From RPQJ01 sp963732415 (GTDB lineage Bacteria > Pseudomonadota > Gammaproteobacteria > Steroidobacterales > Steroidobacteraceae), in NCBI GenBank assembly GCA_963732415.1, contig CAVSZK010000015.1, positions 1 through 64,000 on the forward strand: 64,000 nt of DNA. The letters run 5' to 3'. The notes beneath the pieces are model-generated. The model ran no database searches, had not been told where the DNA came from, and was given only the letters and a program-made list of their open reading frames with translations. Below, piece after piece: positions 27,272 to 36,222 of this stretch. Each line of letters begins with the position of its first letter. Position 1 is the stretch's first letter. The translations under genes were made by a program, and so were the position numbers.

Positions 27272-27946
27272 ATGCCAGCGATGCAAAGGCACATGAGACT
27301 GATCACCGTCTTCGTCCTGGCGGCACAGGCGCTGCTCGTCGCTTCGCCGCCGGTAGACGCTGCTGCCAAGAAATCGAATACCAAGACCATCAAGTCCCAG
27401 GAAGCGGCCTATCGCTGCAGGGACGCGAATGGTCGCTACACGATCGGGCAGAGCATCCCCCCGGAGTGCATGGAGGCGGACATCGAGGTCCTCGACGTCA
27501 ATGGCCGCGTGGTGCGCGTCATCCCCGGGCGTGAGGCCCTGGCCGAGATCGAGGCGCAGAAGGCTGCGCACGCTGCAATGGTGGCCGCGGCGAACCGTGA
27601 CAAGACACTGCTGGCGACGTACCTGTCCGTCGAGGACATCGAGCGCCTGCGCGACCAGCGGCTTGAACTGCTGGTCCAGCAGGGCCGGGTCACGGACCAG
27701 TATGTCGCCAACCTGAAAGAACGCGAGTCACGCCTCTCGCTGGACGTGCAGCGATTCCGGCCCTACAGCAGCAAGAACAACGCCCCACCCCTCCCCGATC
27801 ACATCGCGGAGGACATCGTGAACACGGTCAACGGACTGCAGGTCTACCAGCAGGAACTCGCGAAGAACATGCTGGAGCAGCAGGAGCTGCGCGGCAGCTT
27901 TGATGCCGACATCGCGCGCTTCAAGGAACTCAAGGGGCTCAAGTAG
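27272..27946 (+). CDS. Secreted coiled-coil protein of unknown function (DUF4124-like N-terminus)
   Basis: 224 residues from the ATG at 27272 (GGAG upstream). A signal peptide ends near PVDA. A short domain with YRCRDANGRYTIGQSIPPEC resembles DUF4124, which is common in gammaproteobacterial envelope proteins. From about residue 85 it is helical and charged, probably a coiled coil (ALAEIEAQKAAHAAM; RLRDQRLELLVQQ). It is periplasmic by inference; role unknown. Convergent with dut, overlapping by 8 bp. Confidence 0.65.
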   Translation: MPAMQRHMRLITVFVLAAQALLVASPPVDAAAKKSNTKTIKSQEAAYRCRDANGRYTIGQSIPPECMEADIEVLDVNGRVVRVIPGREALAEIEAQKAAHAAMVAAANRDKTLLATYLSVEDIERLRDQRLELLVQQGRVTDQYVANLKERESRLSLDVQRFRPYSSKNNAPPLPDHIAEDIVNTVNGLQVYQQELAKNMLEQQELRGSFDADIARFKELKGLK

Positions 27947-28412
27947 TCCCGGAACTGCCGAAGCCCCCGGCTCCGCGGCGGCTCTCCGTGAAACTGTCCA
28001 CGACCTCGAATTCCACCTGCACCACTGGCACGATCACCATCTGCGCGATGCGCTCACCGGGCGCGATCGTGAAATCAGCCTGTCCGCGGTTCCAGCAGGA
28101 GACCATGACCTGCCCCTGGTAGTCGGAGTCGATCAGCCCGACGAGATTGCCGAGCACGATGCCGTGCTTGTGGCCGAGCCCCGAGCGCGGTAGCAGCATC
28201 GCCGCAAGTCCCGGGTCGTCGAGGTGAATTGCGATCCCGGTCGGCACGAGCTCGGCCTGGCCCGGGCGCAGCGTGAGCGGTGAGTCGAGACAGGCTCGCA
28301 GGTCCAGCCCGGCGGAGCCTCCGGTCGCGTAGTGCGGCAGAGGAAACTCGCCACCGACCCTGGGGTCCAGGACAAGGACCTTCAACGCGCGTGCCTTCGG
28401 TGCAGAACTCAT
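27939..28412 (-). CDS. dut: dUTP diphosphatase
   Basis: 157 residues containing the trimeric dUTPase motifs: GSAGLDLRA, PRSGLGHKHGIVLGN, VGLIDSDYQG, GERIAQMVI and the C-terminal lid RGAGGFGSSG. It hydrolyses dUTP to dUMP and keeps uracil out of DNA. The ATG overlaps the coaBC stop by 4 bp (ATGA), the same dut-coaBC pairing as in E. coli. Confidence 0.95.
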   Translation of the reverse strand: MSSAPKARALKVLVLDPRVGGEFPLPHYATGGSAGLDLRACLDSPLTLRPGQAELVPTGIAIHLDDPGLAAMLLPRSGLGHKHGIVLGNLVGLIDSDYQGQVMVSCWNRGQADFTIAPGERIAQMVIVPVVQVEFEVVDSFTESRRGAGGFGSSGTT

Positions 28413-29677
28413 CGCGCCACCACGCTGCCGGCCGCCGGCGCATCAACCGCAGCCCCGGCACCATTCCGCACCACTGCCAGTCGCTCGGCAATCACGGCGA
28501 CCAGGCGTGCCGCCAGTTCCGCCTTGCCGGCACGCGGCAGGTCCCTGCGCCCGCCAGGCCAGTACACGGTCAGCGCATTGTCGTCGCAGTCGAACGCGAG
28601 GCCGTCGCCCACCTGGTTTGCCGCAATCATGTCGAGGCGCTTGCCCTCGAGCTTCGCGAGCGCATTGCGCTCGACATTCTGCGTCTCGGCCGCGAATCCG
28701 ACCACGAACGGACGGGGGCTGAGGGCCGCGACCGTCGCAAGGATGTCTGGCGTGCGCGACATCGCGAGCAGCAGCGAATCGCTGGTCTTCTTGATCTTCT
28801 CCGCGGAGACCTGAACCGGACGGTAGTCCGACACCGCCGCCGCGGCGATGAACAGGTCGGTGCCGGGCAGGTCCGCGTTGACCGCCGCCATCATCTGCTC
28901 GGCGGTCTCGACGCAGACACGGCGCACGCCCTGCGGCGCCGGGAGATTCACCGGACCGCTCACCAGCACCACGTCAGCGCCGGCGTCACGCGCGGCTTCG
29001 GCGACTGCATAGCCCATCTTTCCGGAGCTGCGGTTGGTGATGAAGCGCACCGGGTCGATGCGTTCGCGCGTCGGCCCTGCGGTCAGCAGCACCTTGCGGC
29101 CGGCCAGCAGACTGCTGCTGGCAGGTACGACTGGCGCGGCGGCCAGCAGCGATTCAGCCAGTTCGCCTGGCTCGAGCATCCTGCCTGGGCCGGTCTCGCC
29201 GCAGGCCTGGTCGCCTTCGCCTGGACCCAGGATCACGATGCCCCGGGAACGCAGCAGTTCGACGTTGGAGCGCGTGGCAGCGTTTGCCCACATCAGTCGG
29301 TTCATCGCCGGCGCTACGGAAAGCGGCGCATCGGTTGCCAGGCACAGCGTCGTGAGCAGGTCGTCGGCAAACCCGTGCGCGAGCCGGGCGATGAAATCGG
29401 CGGTCGCCGGCGCTACCAGGATTCGGTCCGCCCAGCGAGCGAGTTCTATGTGCCCCATCGCGGCCTCGCCGGCCTCGTCCCAGAGGTCGGTACGCACGGG
29501 CCGACCCGACAGCGCCTGGAAAGTAAGCGGCGTGACGAAATGGCACGCACCTTCCGTCATTACGACCTGCACTTCCGCGCCGCCCTCGCGCAGTCGGCGC
29601 ACTATCTCGGCGCTCTTGTAGGCAGCGATACCGCCCGTGACGCCGAGCAGTACTCTCAACGGTTCTGACCTGCTCAT
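28409..29677 (-). CDS. coaBC: Bifunctional phosphopantothenoylcysteine decarboxylase/phosphopantothenate-cysteine ligase
   Basis: 422 residues from the ATG at 29677. CoaC half: LGVTGGIAAYKSAEIVR, the histidine in MGHIELARWAD, PAMNRLMW and the Cys-bearing ACGETGPGRM lid. CoaB half from about residue 190: LTAGPTRERIDPVRFITN, SSGKMGYA, and AAVSDYRP followed by AEKIKK with the ligase Lys. Together they convert phosphopantothenate to phosphopantetheine for coenzyme A. mutM lies upstream and dut is coupled downstream. Confidence 0.95.
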   Translation of the reverse strand: MSRSEPLRVLLGVTGGIAAYKSAEIVRRLREGGAEVQVVMTEGACHFVTPLTFQALSGRPVRTDLWDEAGEAAMGHIELARWADRILVAPATADFIARLAHGFADDLLTTLCLATDAPLSVAPAMNRLMWANAATRSNVELLRSRGIVILGPGEGDQACGETGPGRMLEPGELAESLLAAAPVVPASSSLLAGRKVLLTAGPTRERIDPVRFITNRSSGKMGYAVAEAARDAGADVVLVSGPVNLPAPQGVRRVCVETAEQMMAAVNADLPGTDLFIAAAAVSDYRPVQVSAEKIKKTSDSLLLAMSRTPDILATVAALSPRPFVVGFAAETQNVERNALAKLEGKRLDMIAANQVGDGLAFDCDDNALTVYWPGGRRDLPRAGKAELAARLVAVIAERLAVVRNGAGAAVDAPAAGSVVAR

Positions 29678-29762
29678 GGGCGCATTATGGGACGGCGCCG
29701 GCGGCGGCCGCAAAGGACCCGAACCGCGTTTCGGCACAAAGATCTCAGGCCATAACCAGCCG

Positions 29763-30578
29763 TTAGCCCTGGCAGGTGGGGCAGAAATAGGTGGATCGCT
29801 GGCCCTGGACCAGCTGGCGGATGGCGGCCCCGCAGTGCCGGCATGGCTGGCCCGAGCGCTCGTACACGAACAGGTCCTGGCTGAAATGGCCCGGCGCGCC
29901 ATCTGCATTCACGTAGTCCCGCAGCGTCGTGCCGCCGTGGCGGATGGCCTCGTGCAGTACCTCACGCACCGCCGCGACCACCCGCTCGAGCTTCCTGCGT
30001 GACACGCGTCCCGCCGCGCGGCGCGGGTCGACGCCGGCGCGGAACAGCGATTCGCTCGCGTAGATGTTGCCCACGCCTACGACGATGCGCTGGTCCATCA
30101 GGAACTGCTTGATCGCCACCCTGCGCCCGCGCGCCCGCGCCGCGAGATAGTCCGCGTCGAAGTCGCGCTCGAGCGGCTCGGGACCAAGGCCGGCGAGCAG
30201 CCTGTGCCGGGCGGGGTCGCCGGTCGCCCATAACAGGCAGCCGAAGCGCCTCGGGTCGTTGAAGCGCAGGCAGCTGCCCGAGTCGAGCAGCAGGTCGTAG
30301 TGATCGTGCGCGAGCGGCGGTGTTGCCGCTGGCAATACGCGCAGGCTGCCCGACATGCCGAGGTGCGCGATCAACGAACCGCGCTCGAGATCGATCAGCA
30401 GGTACTTGGCTCGCCGCCGGACGTCGAGGACTCGCTGCCCCGTGAGCCGGCCCGGCAGCCCGCGCGGCACAGGCCAGCGCAGTCGTCGCTCACGCAGCAC
30501 CATGCCGGTGACCGAGCGCCCGGCGAGCGCCGTGCGAATGCCGCGGCGCGTGGTCTCGACTTCTGGCAGCTCGGGCAA
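29763..30578 (-). CDS. mutM: Formamidopyrimidine-DNA glycosylase
   Basis: 271 residues beginning with the obligatory PELPEVETTRRGI, where Pro2 and Glu3 are catalytic. The helix-two-turn-helix region contains VGVGNIYASESLFRAGV. The zinc finger at the C-terminus is CRHCGAAIRQLVQGQRSTYFC with CPTC. It removes 8-oxoguanine and ring-opened purines. It is separated from rpmG upstream by a terminator. Confidence 0.96.
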   Translation of the reverse strand: MPELPEVETTRRGIRTALAGRSVTGMVLRERRLRWPVPRGLPGRLTGQRVLDVRRRAKYLLIDLERGSLIAHLGMSGSLRVLPAATPPLAHDHYDLLLDSGSCLRFNDPRRFGCLLWATGDPARHRLLAGLGPEPLERDFDADYLAARARGRRVAIKQFLMDQRIVVGVGNIYASESLFRAGVDPRRAAGRVSRRKLERVVAAVREVLHEAIRHGGTTLRDYVNADGAPGHFSQDLFVYERSGQPCRHCGAAIRQLVQGQRSTYFCPTCQG

Positions 30579-30661
30579 GGGTGTGCGCGTGTTTCGAGGT
30601 TGAGGCCGGGTGGCCCGCCCTTGTCGGCGGGTACTTCAGGAAGATGCGGATTGTAGGAACG

Positions 30662-30687
30662 AAAAACCCGCCGGGTGGCGGGTTTTT
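30662..30687 (-). terminator. Rho-independent terminator after rpmG
   Basis: An 11-bp stem AAAAACCCGCC/GGCGGGTTTTT around a GGGT loop. Read on the minus strand it follows rpmG by 27 bp and ends in a T run, so it closes the rpmB-rpmG transcript before mutM. Confidence 0.85.
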
Positions 30688-30713
30688 CACGGGACCAGCA
30701 GGCCGGCAGCGCC

Positions 30714-30869
30714 TTACTTGATCTTGGCTTCCTTGTAGGTCACGTGCTTGCGGACCTTGGGGTCGAATTTCTTGACCTCGAGCTTCTCCGGGTGGAGACG
30801 CTTGTTCTTGGTCGTGGTGTAGAAGTGGCCGGTACCGGCTGTCGAAAGCAGCTTGATCTTGTCACGCAT
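30714..30869 (-). CDS. rpmG: 50S ribosomal protein L33
   Basis: 51 residues, MRDKIKLLSTAGTGHFYTTT at the start and KKFDPKVRKHVTYKEAKIK at the end, the standard bacterial L33. It lacks the zinc-binding cysteines, so it is the C-minus form. It lies 18 bp after rpmB, as in most Proteobacteria. Confidence 0.96.
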   Translation of the reverse strand: MRDKIKLLSTAGTGHFYTTTKNKRLHPEKLEVKKFDPKVRKHVTYKEAKIK

Positions 30870-30887
30870 GGCTCAGGTACTCCTGAC

Positions 30888-31124
30888 TCAGACCTTGACG
30901 CCCTGGGCGCGCAGCTCGGCTACGACAACCTCGAGGCCCTTCTTGTCGATCGTCCGCATGCCGTTGCCGGACACGCGCAGCGTGACCCACCGCTTCTCGG
31001 TCTCGAGCCAGAAGCGCTGGGAATGCAGGTTGGGCAGGAAACGACGGCGTGTCCTGTTGTTGGCGTGGGAGACGGTGTTACCGCTCATCGGCCGCTTGCC
31101 GGTGACCTGACAGACTTTCGACAT
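30888..31124 (-). CDS. rpmB: 50S ribosomal protein L28
   Basis: 78 residues, MSKVCQVTGKRPMSGNTVSH followed by ANNRTRRRFLPNL and FWLETEKRWVTLRVS, diagnostic for L28. First gene of rpmB-rpmG. About 200 bp without genes upstream should hold its promoter. No other structure was recognised in that gap. Confidence 0.97.
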   Translation of the reverse strand: MSKVCQVTGKRPMSGNTVSHANNRTRRRFLPNLHSQRFWLETEKRWVTLRVSGNGMRTIDKKGLEVVVAELRAQGVKV

Positions 31125-31324
31125 GGCTTGATCCTCAGTGCGGGAGCGGTGCCGCTCCCCGCGAAAACGAGCCGCGTTTTATACCAGTGACAGCGGCTGC
31201 AGGCAAGGGCGTGGCGCATCGCCTAATGGGCCCGCGGGGCCGGCATGGCTGGGCGTGACGCGTACACCGGCTTGTGGCAAGCACCGGGAGTGTCGCCGTA
31301 ACATACTGCCTGTAAAAGGTTTTT

Positions 31325-31999
31325 CTACAGCAAGCCGCGTTCAGCAAATGAAACGCAGGTCCCGTCGCCTACGACGATGTGGTCGAGTACCCGGATGTCG
31401 ACCAGCGCCAGCGCATCACGCAGGCGGCCGGTGATCATCTCGTCGGCCTGGCTGGGCTCGGCGACGCCGGAGGGGTGGTTGTGGGCGAGGATCACCGCGG
31501 CCGCGTTGCGGCTGAGCGCGAGCTTGACCACGTCTCGCGGGTGGACGCTGGCACCGTCGATCGTGCCCCGGAAGACCTCGTCGAAGCAGATGACGCGGTG
31601 GCGGTTGTCCAGGAACAGGCAGCAGAACACCTCGTGGTCCCGGTCGCGAAGACGCGCCCTCAGGAACTCGCGCGTGGCGCGCGGATTGCCGAGCGCGGGC
31701 CCCATCTGCATCAGTTCGGCATAGTGCCGTCGGGAGAGTTCGAGTGAGGCCTGCAGCAGCGCGTACTTGGCACTGCCGAGGCCACGCACACGGCACAGCG
31801 CCTGTCGCTCTGCGGTGAGCAGCCCCCGCAGCGACCTGAACTCGCCGAGCAGTCCCCGCGCCATGTCGAGCGCGGAACTCCCGGGCGTCCCCGTCTGCAG
31901 CAGTATTGCGAGGAGTTCCGCCTCCGACAGCGCCGCGGCGCCGCGCTTCAGCAGTTTCTCGCGGGGACGCTCCGCCTCTGGCCAGTCCTGCAGCGACAT
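31325..31999 (-). CDS. radC: RadC/YicR family JAB-domain protein
   Basis: 224 residues from the ATG at 31999. An N-terminal helix-hairpin-helix region (LSEAELLAILLQTGTPG; LGSAKYALLQASLEL) is followed by the JAB1/MPN+ metalloprotease-like domain with EVFRGTIDGASVHPRDV and HNHPSGVAEPSQAD (H-x-H...D). The family's biochemical activity is not established despite the name. It sits between coaD and rpmB. Confidence 0.92.
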   Translation of the reverse strand: MSLQDWPEAERPREKLLKRGAAALSEAELLAILLQTGTPGSSALDMARGLLGEFRSLRGLLTAERQALCRVRGLGSAKYALLQASLELSRRHYAELMQMGPALGNPRATREFLRARLRDRDHEVFCCLFLDNRHRVICFDEVFRGTIDGASVHPRDVVKLALSRNAAAVILAHNHPSGVAEPSQADEMITGRLRDALALVDIRVLDHIVVGDGTCVSFAERGLL

Positions 32000-32136
32000 C
32001 AGTGTCGATCCTCCGCGGCCATGCTGGCCCCGGAGCATGCGCGATGCACTTCGAGAATCGAATGCAAGCCTGCGGATTCGTGTGCCCGGACTGGACGAAC
32101 CCGTCCAGGGACCTCGCGGCGGCCTGGTTGCGGCCG

Positions 32137-32622
32137 TTACTTTCCGGCGAAGTGGGCGACCAGCGCCTCGGCCACGATCGGGTGCACGAACTCGCGCACA
32201 TCGCCGCCAAAACCGGCTATTTCCCGGATCAGCGTCGAGGAGACGAAGTTGAACTGCTCCGTCGGCGTGAGGAACACGGTCTCAACCTGATCGGAGAGGT
32301 GGCGGTTCATCGTGGCGAGCTGGAACTCGAACTCGAAGTCGGAGACGGCCCGCAGCCCGCGCACGATGACATTCAGGCTGTGCACGCGCGCGAACTCGAC
32401 CGTGAGCCCCGAGTAGCCGGCAACCTCGACATTCGGCACGTCCGCCAGGACCCGGCGCGCAAGGTCCAGCCGCTGCTCGATCGGCAGCAGTGGCGTCTTG
32501 CCCGGGTTGGCTGCGATGGCCACGATCACGTGGTCGAAAAGCCGGCAAGCCCGGCGCACGAGGTCGTTGTGCCCGTTCGTGAAGGGGTCGAAAGTCCCCG
32601 GATACATCGCACGGCTGCCCAT
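32137..32622 (-). CDS. coaD: Phosphopantetheine adenylyltransferase
   Basis: 161 residues with the nucleotidyltransferase motif PGTFDPFTNGHNDLV (the T/HxGH site), IVRGLRAVSDFEFEFQLA and the C-terminal STLIREIAGFGGDV. It makes dephospho-CoA from 4'-phosphopantetheine and ATP. The start is 9 bp from the rsmD stop, the usual rsmD-coaD pair. Confidence 0.96.
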   Translation of the reverse strand: MGSRAMYPGTFDPFTNGHNDLVRRACRLFDHVIVAIAANPGKTPLLPIEQRLDLARRVLADVPNVEVAGYSGLTVEFARVHSLNVIVRGLRAVSDFEFEFQLATMNRHLSDQVETVFLTPTEQFNFVSSTLIREIAGFGGDVREFVHPIVAEALVAHFAGK

Positions 32623-32631
32623 GTGACCTCG

Positions 32632-33249
32632 CTATTCGCCGGCGGAAAGGTCGCGACGCGCGAGATGATAGCCCACCTCGCCCGCCCGTTTGCTTCGAAG
32701 CAGCGTCCAGCCCGCTGGCAGCACTGGCACACCGGCCGCGGAAGCGTCCTCGAGGTAGGCGAGCCCGCCCGGCCGCAACCAGCCGCGCTCGTCGAGGCGA
32801 TGGCAGGCATCCGTCAGCGCTCGTTCGGCATAGGGTGGGTCCAGGAACACGATGTCGAAGGCCTGTGGGGCACCTTTGAGGTAGCGGGCCGCGTCCGCGC
32901 AAACGACCTGCCCACGGTTGCAGTCGAGTTGGGCGAGGGTCTGCGACAGGTGCCGGCCGACCGCCTCCTCCACGTCCACGAACACCACCTGCGCAGCGCC
33001 GCGGGACAACGCCTCGAGCCCGAGCGCGCCGCTGCCTGCATACAGGTCGAGGCAGCGCGAACCACCGATATCCTGCTGCAACCAGTTGAATACCGTTTCC
33101 CGCACGCGGTCGGGCGTGGGCCTGATCGCCTCGACCGGCGGAAACTGGATCTTCCGGCCCCGCCACCCGCCGCCGATGATGCGCAGCGTGCGCCCTGGCC
33201 CCGCCTTCGCGGCGGTGGATCGAGCTTTGTTCGGTTTTCCTGTCTTCAT
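32632..33249 (-). CDS. rsmD: 16S rRNA (guanine966-N2)-methyltransferase
   Basis: 205 residues: LRIIGGGWRGRKIQFP at the N-terminus, SAM motif CLDLYAGSGALGLEALSRGA, and catalytic DPPY in IVFLDPPYAER. RsmD modifies G966 of 16S rRNA. It is divergent from ftsY with 117 bp between starts, the common proteobacterial arrangement. Confidence 0.94.
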   Translation of the reverse strand: MKTGKPNKARSTAAKAGPGRTLRIIGGGWRGRKIQFPPVEAIRPTPDRVRETVFNWLQQDIGGSRCLDLYAGSGALGLEALSRGAAQVVFVDVEEAVGRHLSQTLAQLDCNRGQVVCADAARYLKGAPQAFDIVFLDPPYAERALTDACHRLDERGWLRPGGLAYLEDASAAGVPVLPAGWTLLRSKRAGEVGYHLARRDLSAGE

Positions 33250-33366
33250 GAACGAGCGTACGCGGTCGCATTCGCCTCACGCCGTGACCGGACGTGATCT
33301 TACCCGCGGCCAGCGCTCGCCACCCGACCCATCCGCTACAATCACGGCCCCGCACGGATCCTGGCC

Positions 33367-34371
33367 ATGGCACTGTTCAGCTTCAAGACGAAAAAGCCCG
33401 ATGACGCCGCACCCGAGAAGGTGGCGAAGCAGCCAGGCTTCATCGCGCGCCTGCGCTCGAAGCTGAACCGCGGCGACTCCTGGCTCACCTACGATCTCGC
33501 CAACCTGCTGCCGGGCGGCCGAATCGACGACGCCGTGCTCGACGAACTCGAGACGAGACTCATCTCGGCCGACGTCGGCATCGAGACCACCGAGAAGATC
33601 CTGGGCGGCCTGCGTCGACAGGTGTCGCGTAACGAACTCGGCAACCTCGATGCGCTGATCGGCGCGCTGCGCGAGTCCATGCTCGCGATCGTGACGCCGG
33701 TCGGCCGGCCGCTTGCGGTCGACGTGAGCAAGCACCCGTTCGTGATCCTGGTCGTCGGCGTCAACGGCTCGGGCAAGACCACGACCATCGGCAAGCTCGC
33801 GCGTCGCCTCGCCGACGAGGGCCACAAGGTGATGCTCGCGGCCGGCGACACTTTTCGAGCTGCGGCGATCGAGCAGCTCCAGGTCTGGGGCGAACGCGAT
33901 GGCGTGCCAGTGATCGCGCAGGCGGCGGGTGCAGATCCGGCCGCCGTGATCTTCGACGCAATGCAGGCTGCGCAGGCTCGCGGCACTGGCGTGCTGATCG
34001 CCGACACGGCGGGGCGGCTGCACACGCAGAGCAACCTGATGGACGAACTCCGCAAGGTGAAGCGCGTGCTCGGCCGGCTCGACCCCGACGCCCCGCACGA
34101 AGTGTTGCTGGTGCTCGACGCGGGCCAGGGCCAGAACGCCCTCGCGCAGGCGCGGCAGTTCAACGAGGCGATGGGCGTGACGGGACTGGTGCTCACCAAG
34201 CTCGACGGCACGGCCAAGGGCGGCATCGTGTTCGCCATCGCCGACGGTCTCGGCATCCCCGTGCGCTACATCGGGATCGGCGAATCGGCCGAAGATTTCG
34301 GCGTTTTCGACCCGGAGTCCTTCGTCGACGCCGTCCTGTCCCCGGCCCGCGCCGGCCGCGAGTCCGCATGA
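33367..34371 (+). CDS. ftsY: Signal recognition particle receptor FtsY
   Basis: 334 residues, so the acidic N-terminal A domain of E. coli FtsY is almost missing: only about 30 residues precede the N domain. GTPase motifs: VVGVNGSGKTTTIGKLA, DTFRAAAIEQL, IADTAGRLHTQ, VLTKLDGTAKGG. It docks the SRP-ribosome complex at the membrane. It overlaps ftsE by 4 bp. Confidence 0.95.
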   Translation: MALFSFKTKKPDDAAPEKVAKQPGFIARLRSKLNRGDSWLTYDLANLLPGGRIDDAVLDELETRLISADVGIETTEKILGGLRRQVSRNELGNLDALIGALRESMLAIVTPVGRPLAVDVSKHPFVILVVGVNGSGKTTTIGKLARRLADEGHKVMLAAGDTFRAAAIEQLQVWGERDGVPVIAQAAGADPAAVIFDAMQAAQARGTGVLIADTAGRLHTQSNLMDELRKVKRVLGRLDPDAPHEVLLVLDAGQGQNALAQARQFNEAMGVTGLVLTKLDGTAKGGIVFAIADGLGIPVRYIGIGESAEDFGVFDPESFVDAVLSPARAGRESA

Positions 34372-35078
34372 TCCGTTTCGAGAACGTCTGGAAGCGCTAC
34401 GCGAACGGGCGCGAGGCGATATCGAACCTGTCGCTCTCCGTCGAACGCGGCGAGATGGTGTTCCTGACCGGACACTCCGGCGCAGGCAAGAGCACGCTGC
34501 TCAAGCTCGTCGCGGTGATCGAGCGCCCGACCCGCGGGATGCTGATGGTGAACGGCCAGAACACCGCGACCATGCCGCGCTCGAAGATCCCGGCATTCCG
34601 GCGCGACATCGGCATCGTGTTCCAGGACCACAAGCTGCTGATGGACCGTCCGGTTTACGACAACGTCGGACTGCCGCTGGTCATCGCCGGACAGCCGGAA
34701 AAGGAAATCGACAAGCGTGTGCGTGCCGCGCTCGACCAGGTGGGACTGCTCGGCCGCGAGCGCAACCGGCCGATCGAGCTTTCGACCGGTGAGCAGCAGC
34801 GCGTGGGCATTGCTCGCGCAATCGTCGGCAAGCCATCTCTGCTGATCGCCGACGAGCCGACCGGCAACCTCGACCCCGACCTCGCGGTCGAGGTCATGAA
34901 CATCTTCAGGCGGTTCAACGAGGTCGGCGTCACGGTGGTGATTGCGACCCACGACGTACACCTGATCGAACACTTCGGCGTACGGCGCGTGGTGATCGAG
35001 GCCGGCCGTGTCGCGGGCGGCGATGAAGCGCCGCCGCCGCTGCCGTCCATCGTGGTTGCCCGCGGTGAACTCGCATGA
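34368..35078 (+). CDS. ftsE: Cell division ATP-binding protein FtsE
   Basis: 236 residues: Walker A GHSGAGKSTLLKLV, signature LSTGEQQRVGIARAI and Walker B LLIADEPTGNLDPDLA. IGIVFQDHKLLMDRPVYDNV is typical of FtsE. With FtsX it activates peptidoglycan hydrolases at the septum. Starts and stops overlap by 4 bp on both sides. Confidence 0.95.
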   Translation: MIRFENVWKRYANGREAISNLSLSVERGEMVFLTGHSGAGKSTLLKLVAVIERPTRGMLMVNGQNTATMPRSKIPAFRRDIGIVFQDHKLLMDRPVYDNVGLPLVIAGQPEKEIDKRVRAALDQVGLLGRERNRPIELSTGEQQRVGIARAIVGKPSLLIADEPTGNLDPDLAVEVMNIFRRFNEVGVTVVIATHDVHLIEHFGVRRVVIEAGRVAGGDEAPPPLPSIVVARGELA

Positions 35079-35989
35079 CGCGCTGGCTCGAACGCCACCT
35101 GCAGACAATGGTGGGCTCGCTGGGGCGGCTCTGGCAGCAGCCTTTTGCGGCACTGCTCACGGTGCTGGTCATCGGCATAGCGCTCGCGTTGCCCGCCTGC
35201 CTGCACGTGCTGGTGCAGAACGTCCGCGCGGCGAGCGGCGGCTGGAGCAACGCGCTCGACGTCTCCGTCTACATGAAGCAGTCCGCAAGCCTCGGGGACG
35301 CGAAGTCCGTCGCCGAGCGCGTGAGGAAGCGCCGCGACGTGGCCGAGGTTACGGTAGTACCAGCCGACGACGCGCTCGCGGAATTCCGTCGCAACTCCGG
35401 CTTCGGCGAGGCCCTGGACGCACTCAAGGACAACCCGCTGCCGCATGCGCTCATCGTTCGGCCCGCGGAGGCGTTTCGCAATTCGGGCCAGGTCGAGACG
35501 CTGACGGCGGAGCTGAAGCTGCTGCCGGGCGTGGACGTCGTGCAGCTCGACACCGAATGGGTGAGCCGCTTCAACGCGATACTCGACGTGGTGCGTCGGA
35601 TCGTGCTCCTGGCTGCCGGCCTCTTCGCTCTCGGCATCCTTGTCATCGTCGGCAACACGATCCGCCTCGACATCGAGAACAGGCGCGGGGAGATCGAGGT
35701 CACGAAGCTGGTCGGCGGAAGTGATGCCTTCGTGCGACGGCCATTTCTCTACAACGGTGTGTTTTACGGGCTCGGCGGCGGCGCCGTCGCCTGGCTGGTG
35801 GTGACGGTGGTGATCCTGATGCTGGGCGATCCGGTGCAGCGCATCGCGGGGCTCTACGGCAGCGGCTTCGCGCTGCACGGTCTCGACGCCGAATCCAGCC
35901 TGGTGCTGGTCGCCGGCGGTGCCATGCTCGGCTGGCTCGGTTCATTCATCGTGGCAACCCGCGAATTGCGGGGCATCGAGCCTCAATAG
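35075..35989 (+). CDS. ftsX: Cell division protein FtsX
   Basis: 304 residues with the FtsX layout: a first helix about 22-42, a periplasmic loop about 45-165 (VSVYMKQSASLGDA), then three helices in the C-terminal half (IVLLAAGLFALGILVIVGN and two more). IENRRGEIEVTKLVGGSDAFVRRPF is the conserved FtsX cytoplasmic loop. Partner of FtsE. No terminator was seen before the rpoH leader. Confidence 0.94.
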   Translation: MTRWLERHLQTMVGSLGRLWQQPFAALLTVLVIGIALALPACLHVLVQNVRAASGGWSNALDVSVYMKQSASLGDAKSVAERVRKRRDVAEVTVVPADDALAEFRRNSGFGEALDALKDNPLPHALIVRPAEAFRNSGQVETLTAELKLLPGVDVVQLDTEWVSRFNAILDVVRRIVLLAAGLFALGILVIVGNTIRLDIENRRGEIEVTKLVGGSDAFVRRPFLYNGVFYGLGGGAVAWLVVTVVILMLGDPVQRIAGLYGSGFALHGLDAESSLVLVAGGAMLGWLGSFIVATRELRGIEPQ

Positions 35990-36127
35990 ACGACCAGCGC
36001 TACCCACGAGCCCGCTACGGCGGCGGTTGGCCGCTCGCAGGCCGGGCTGGCCCGGCGAAGGCCGGTTTGAAGCCTCGGCTATAGCCAATCTAACTAATTG
36101 ATATAAAGATGGTTTTTTCATTTTTCG

Positions 36128-36144
36128 CATCGATTCTATCGATG
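36128..36144. repeat. Inverted repeat upstream of rpoH
   Basis: CATCGAT-TCT-ATCGATG, perfect 7-bp arms, in the AT-rich rpoH leader. It touches the -35 element of the predicted sigma-E promoter, so it could be a regulator site. The regulator is unknown. Confidence 0.4.
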
Positions 36145-36170
36145 AACTTTCGGGGTATTTAGCACTCTAA
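36144..36170 (+). promoter_or_regulatory. Sigma-E-type promoter for rpoH
   Basis: GAACTT at 36144-36149, a 16-bp spacer, then TCTAA at 36166-36170. This is the sigma-E pattern and closely mirrors the E. coli rpoH P3 promoter, where GAACTT and TCTGA are also 16 bp apart. It sits about 50 bp before the rpoH ATG. A sigma-70-like TAATAT at 36183-36188 has no good -35. Confidence 0.55.
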
Positions 36171-36222
36171 TATCTGGACTGCTAATATTGGCAGGCGCAA
36201 TTAGGGAGCACCCTGGAAAGAC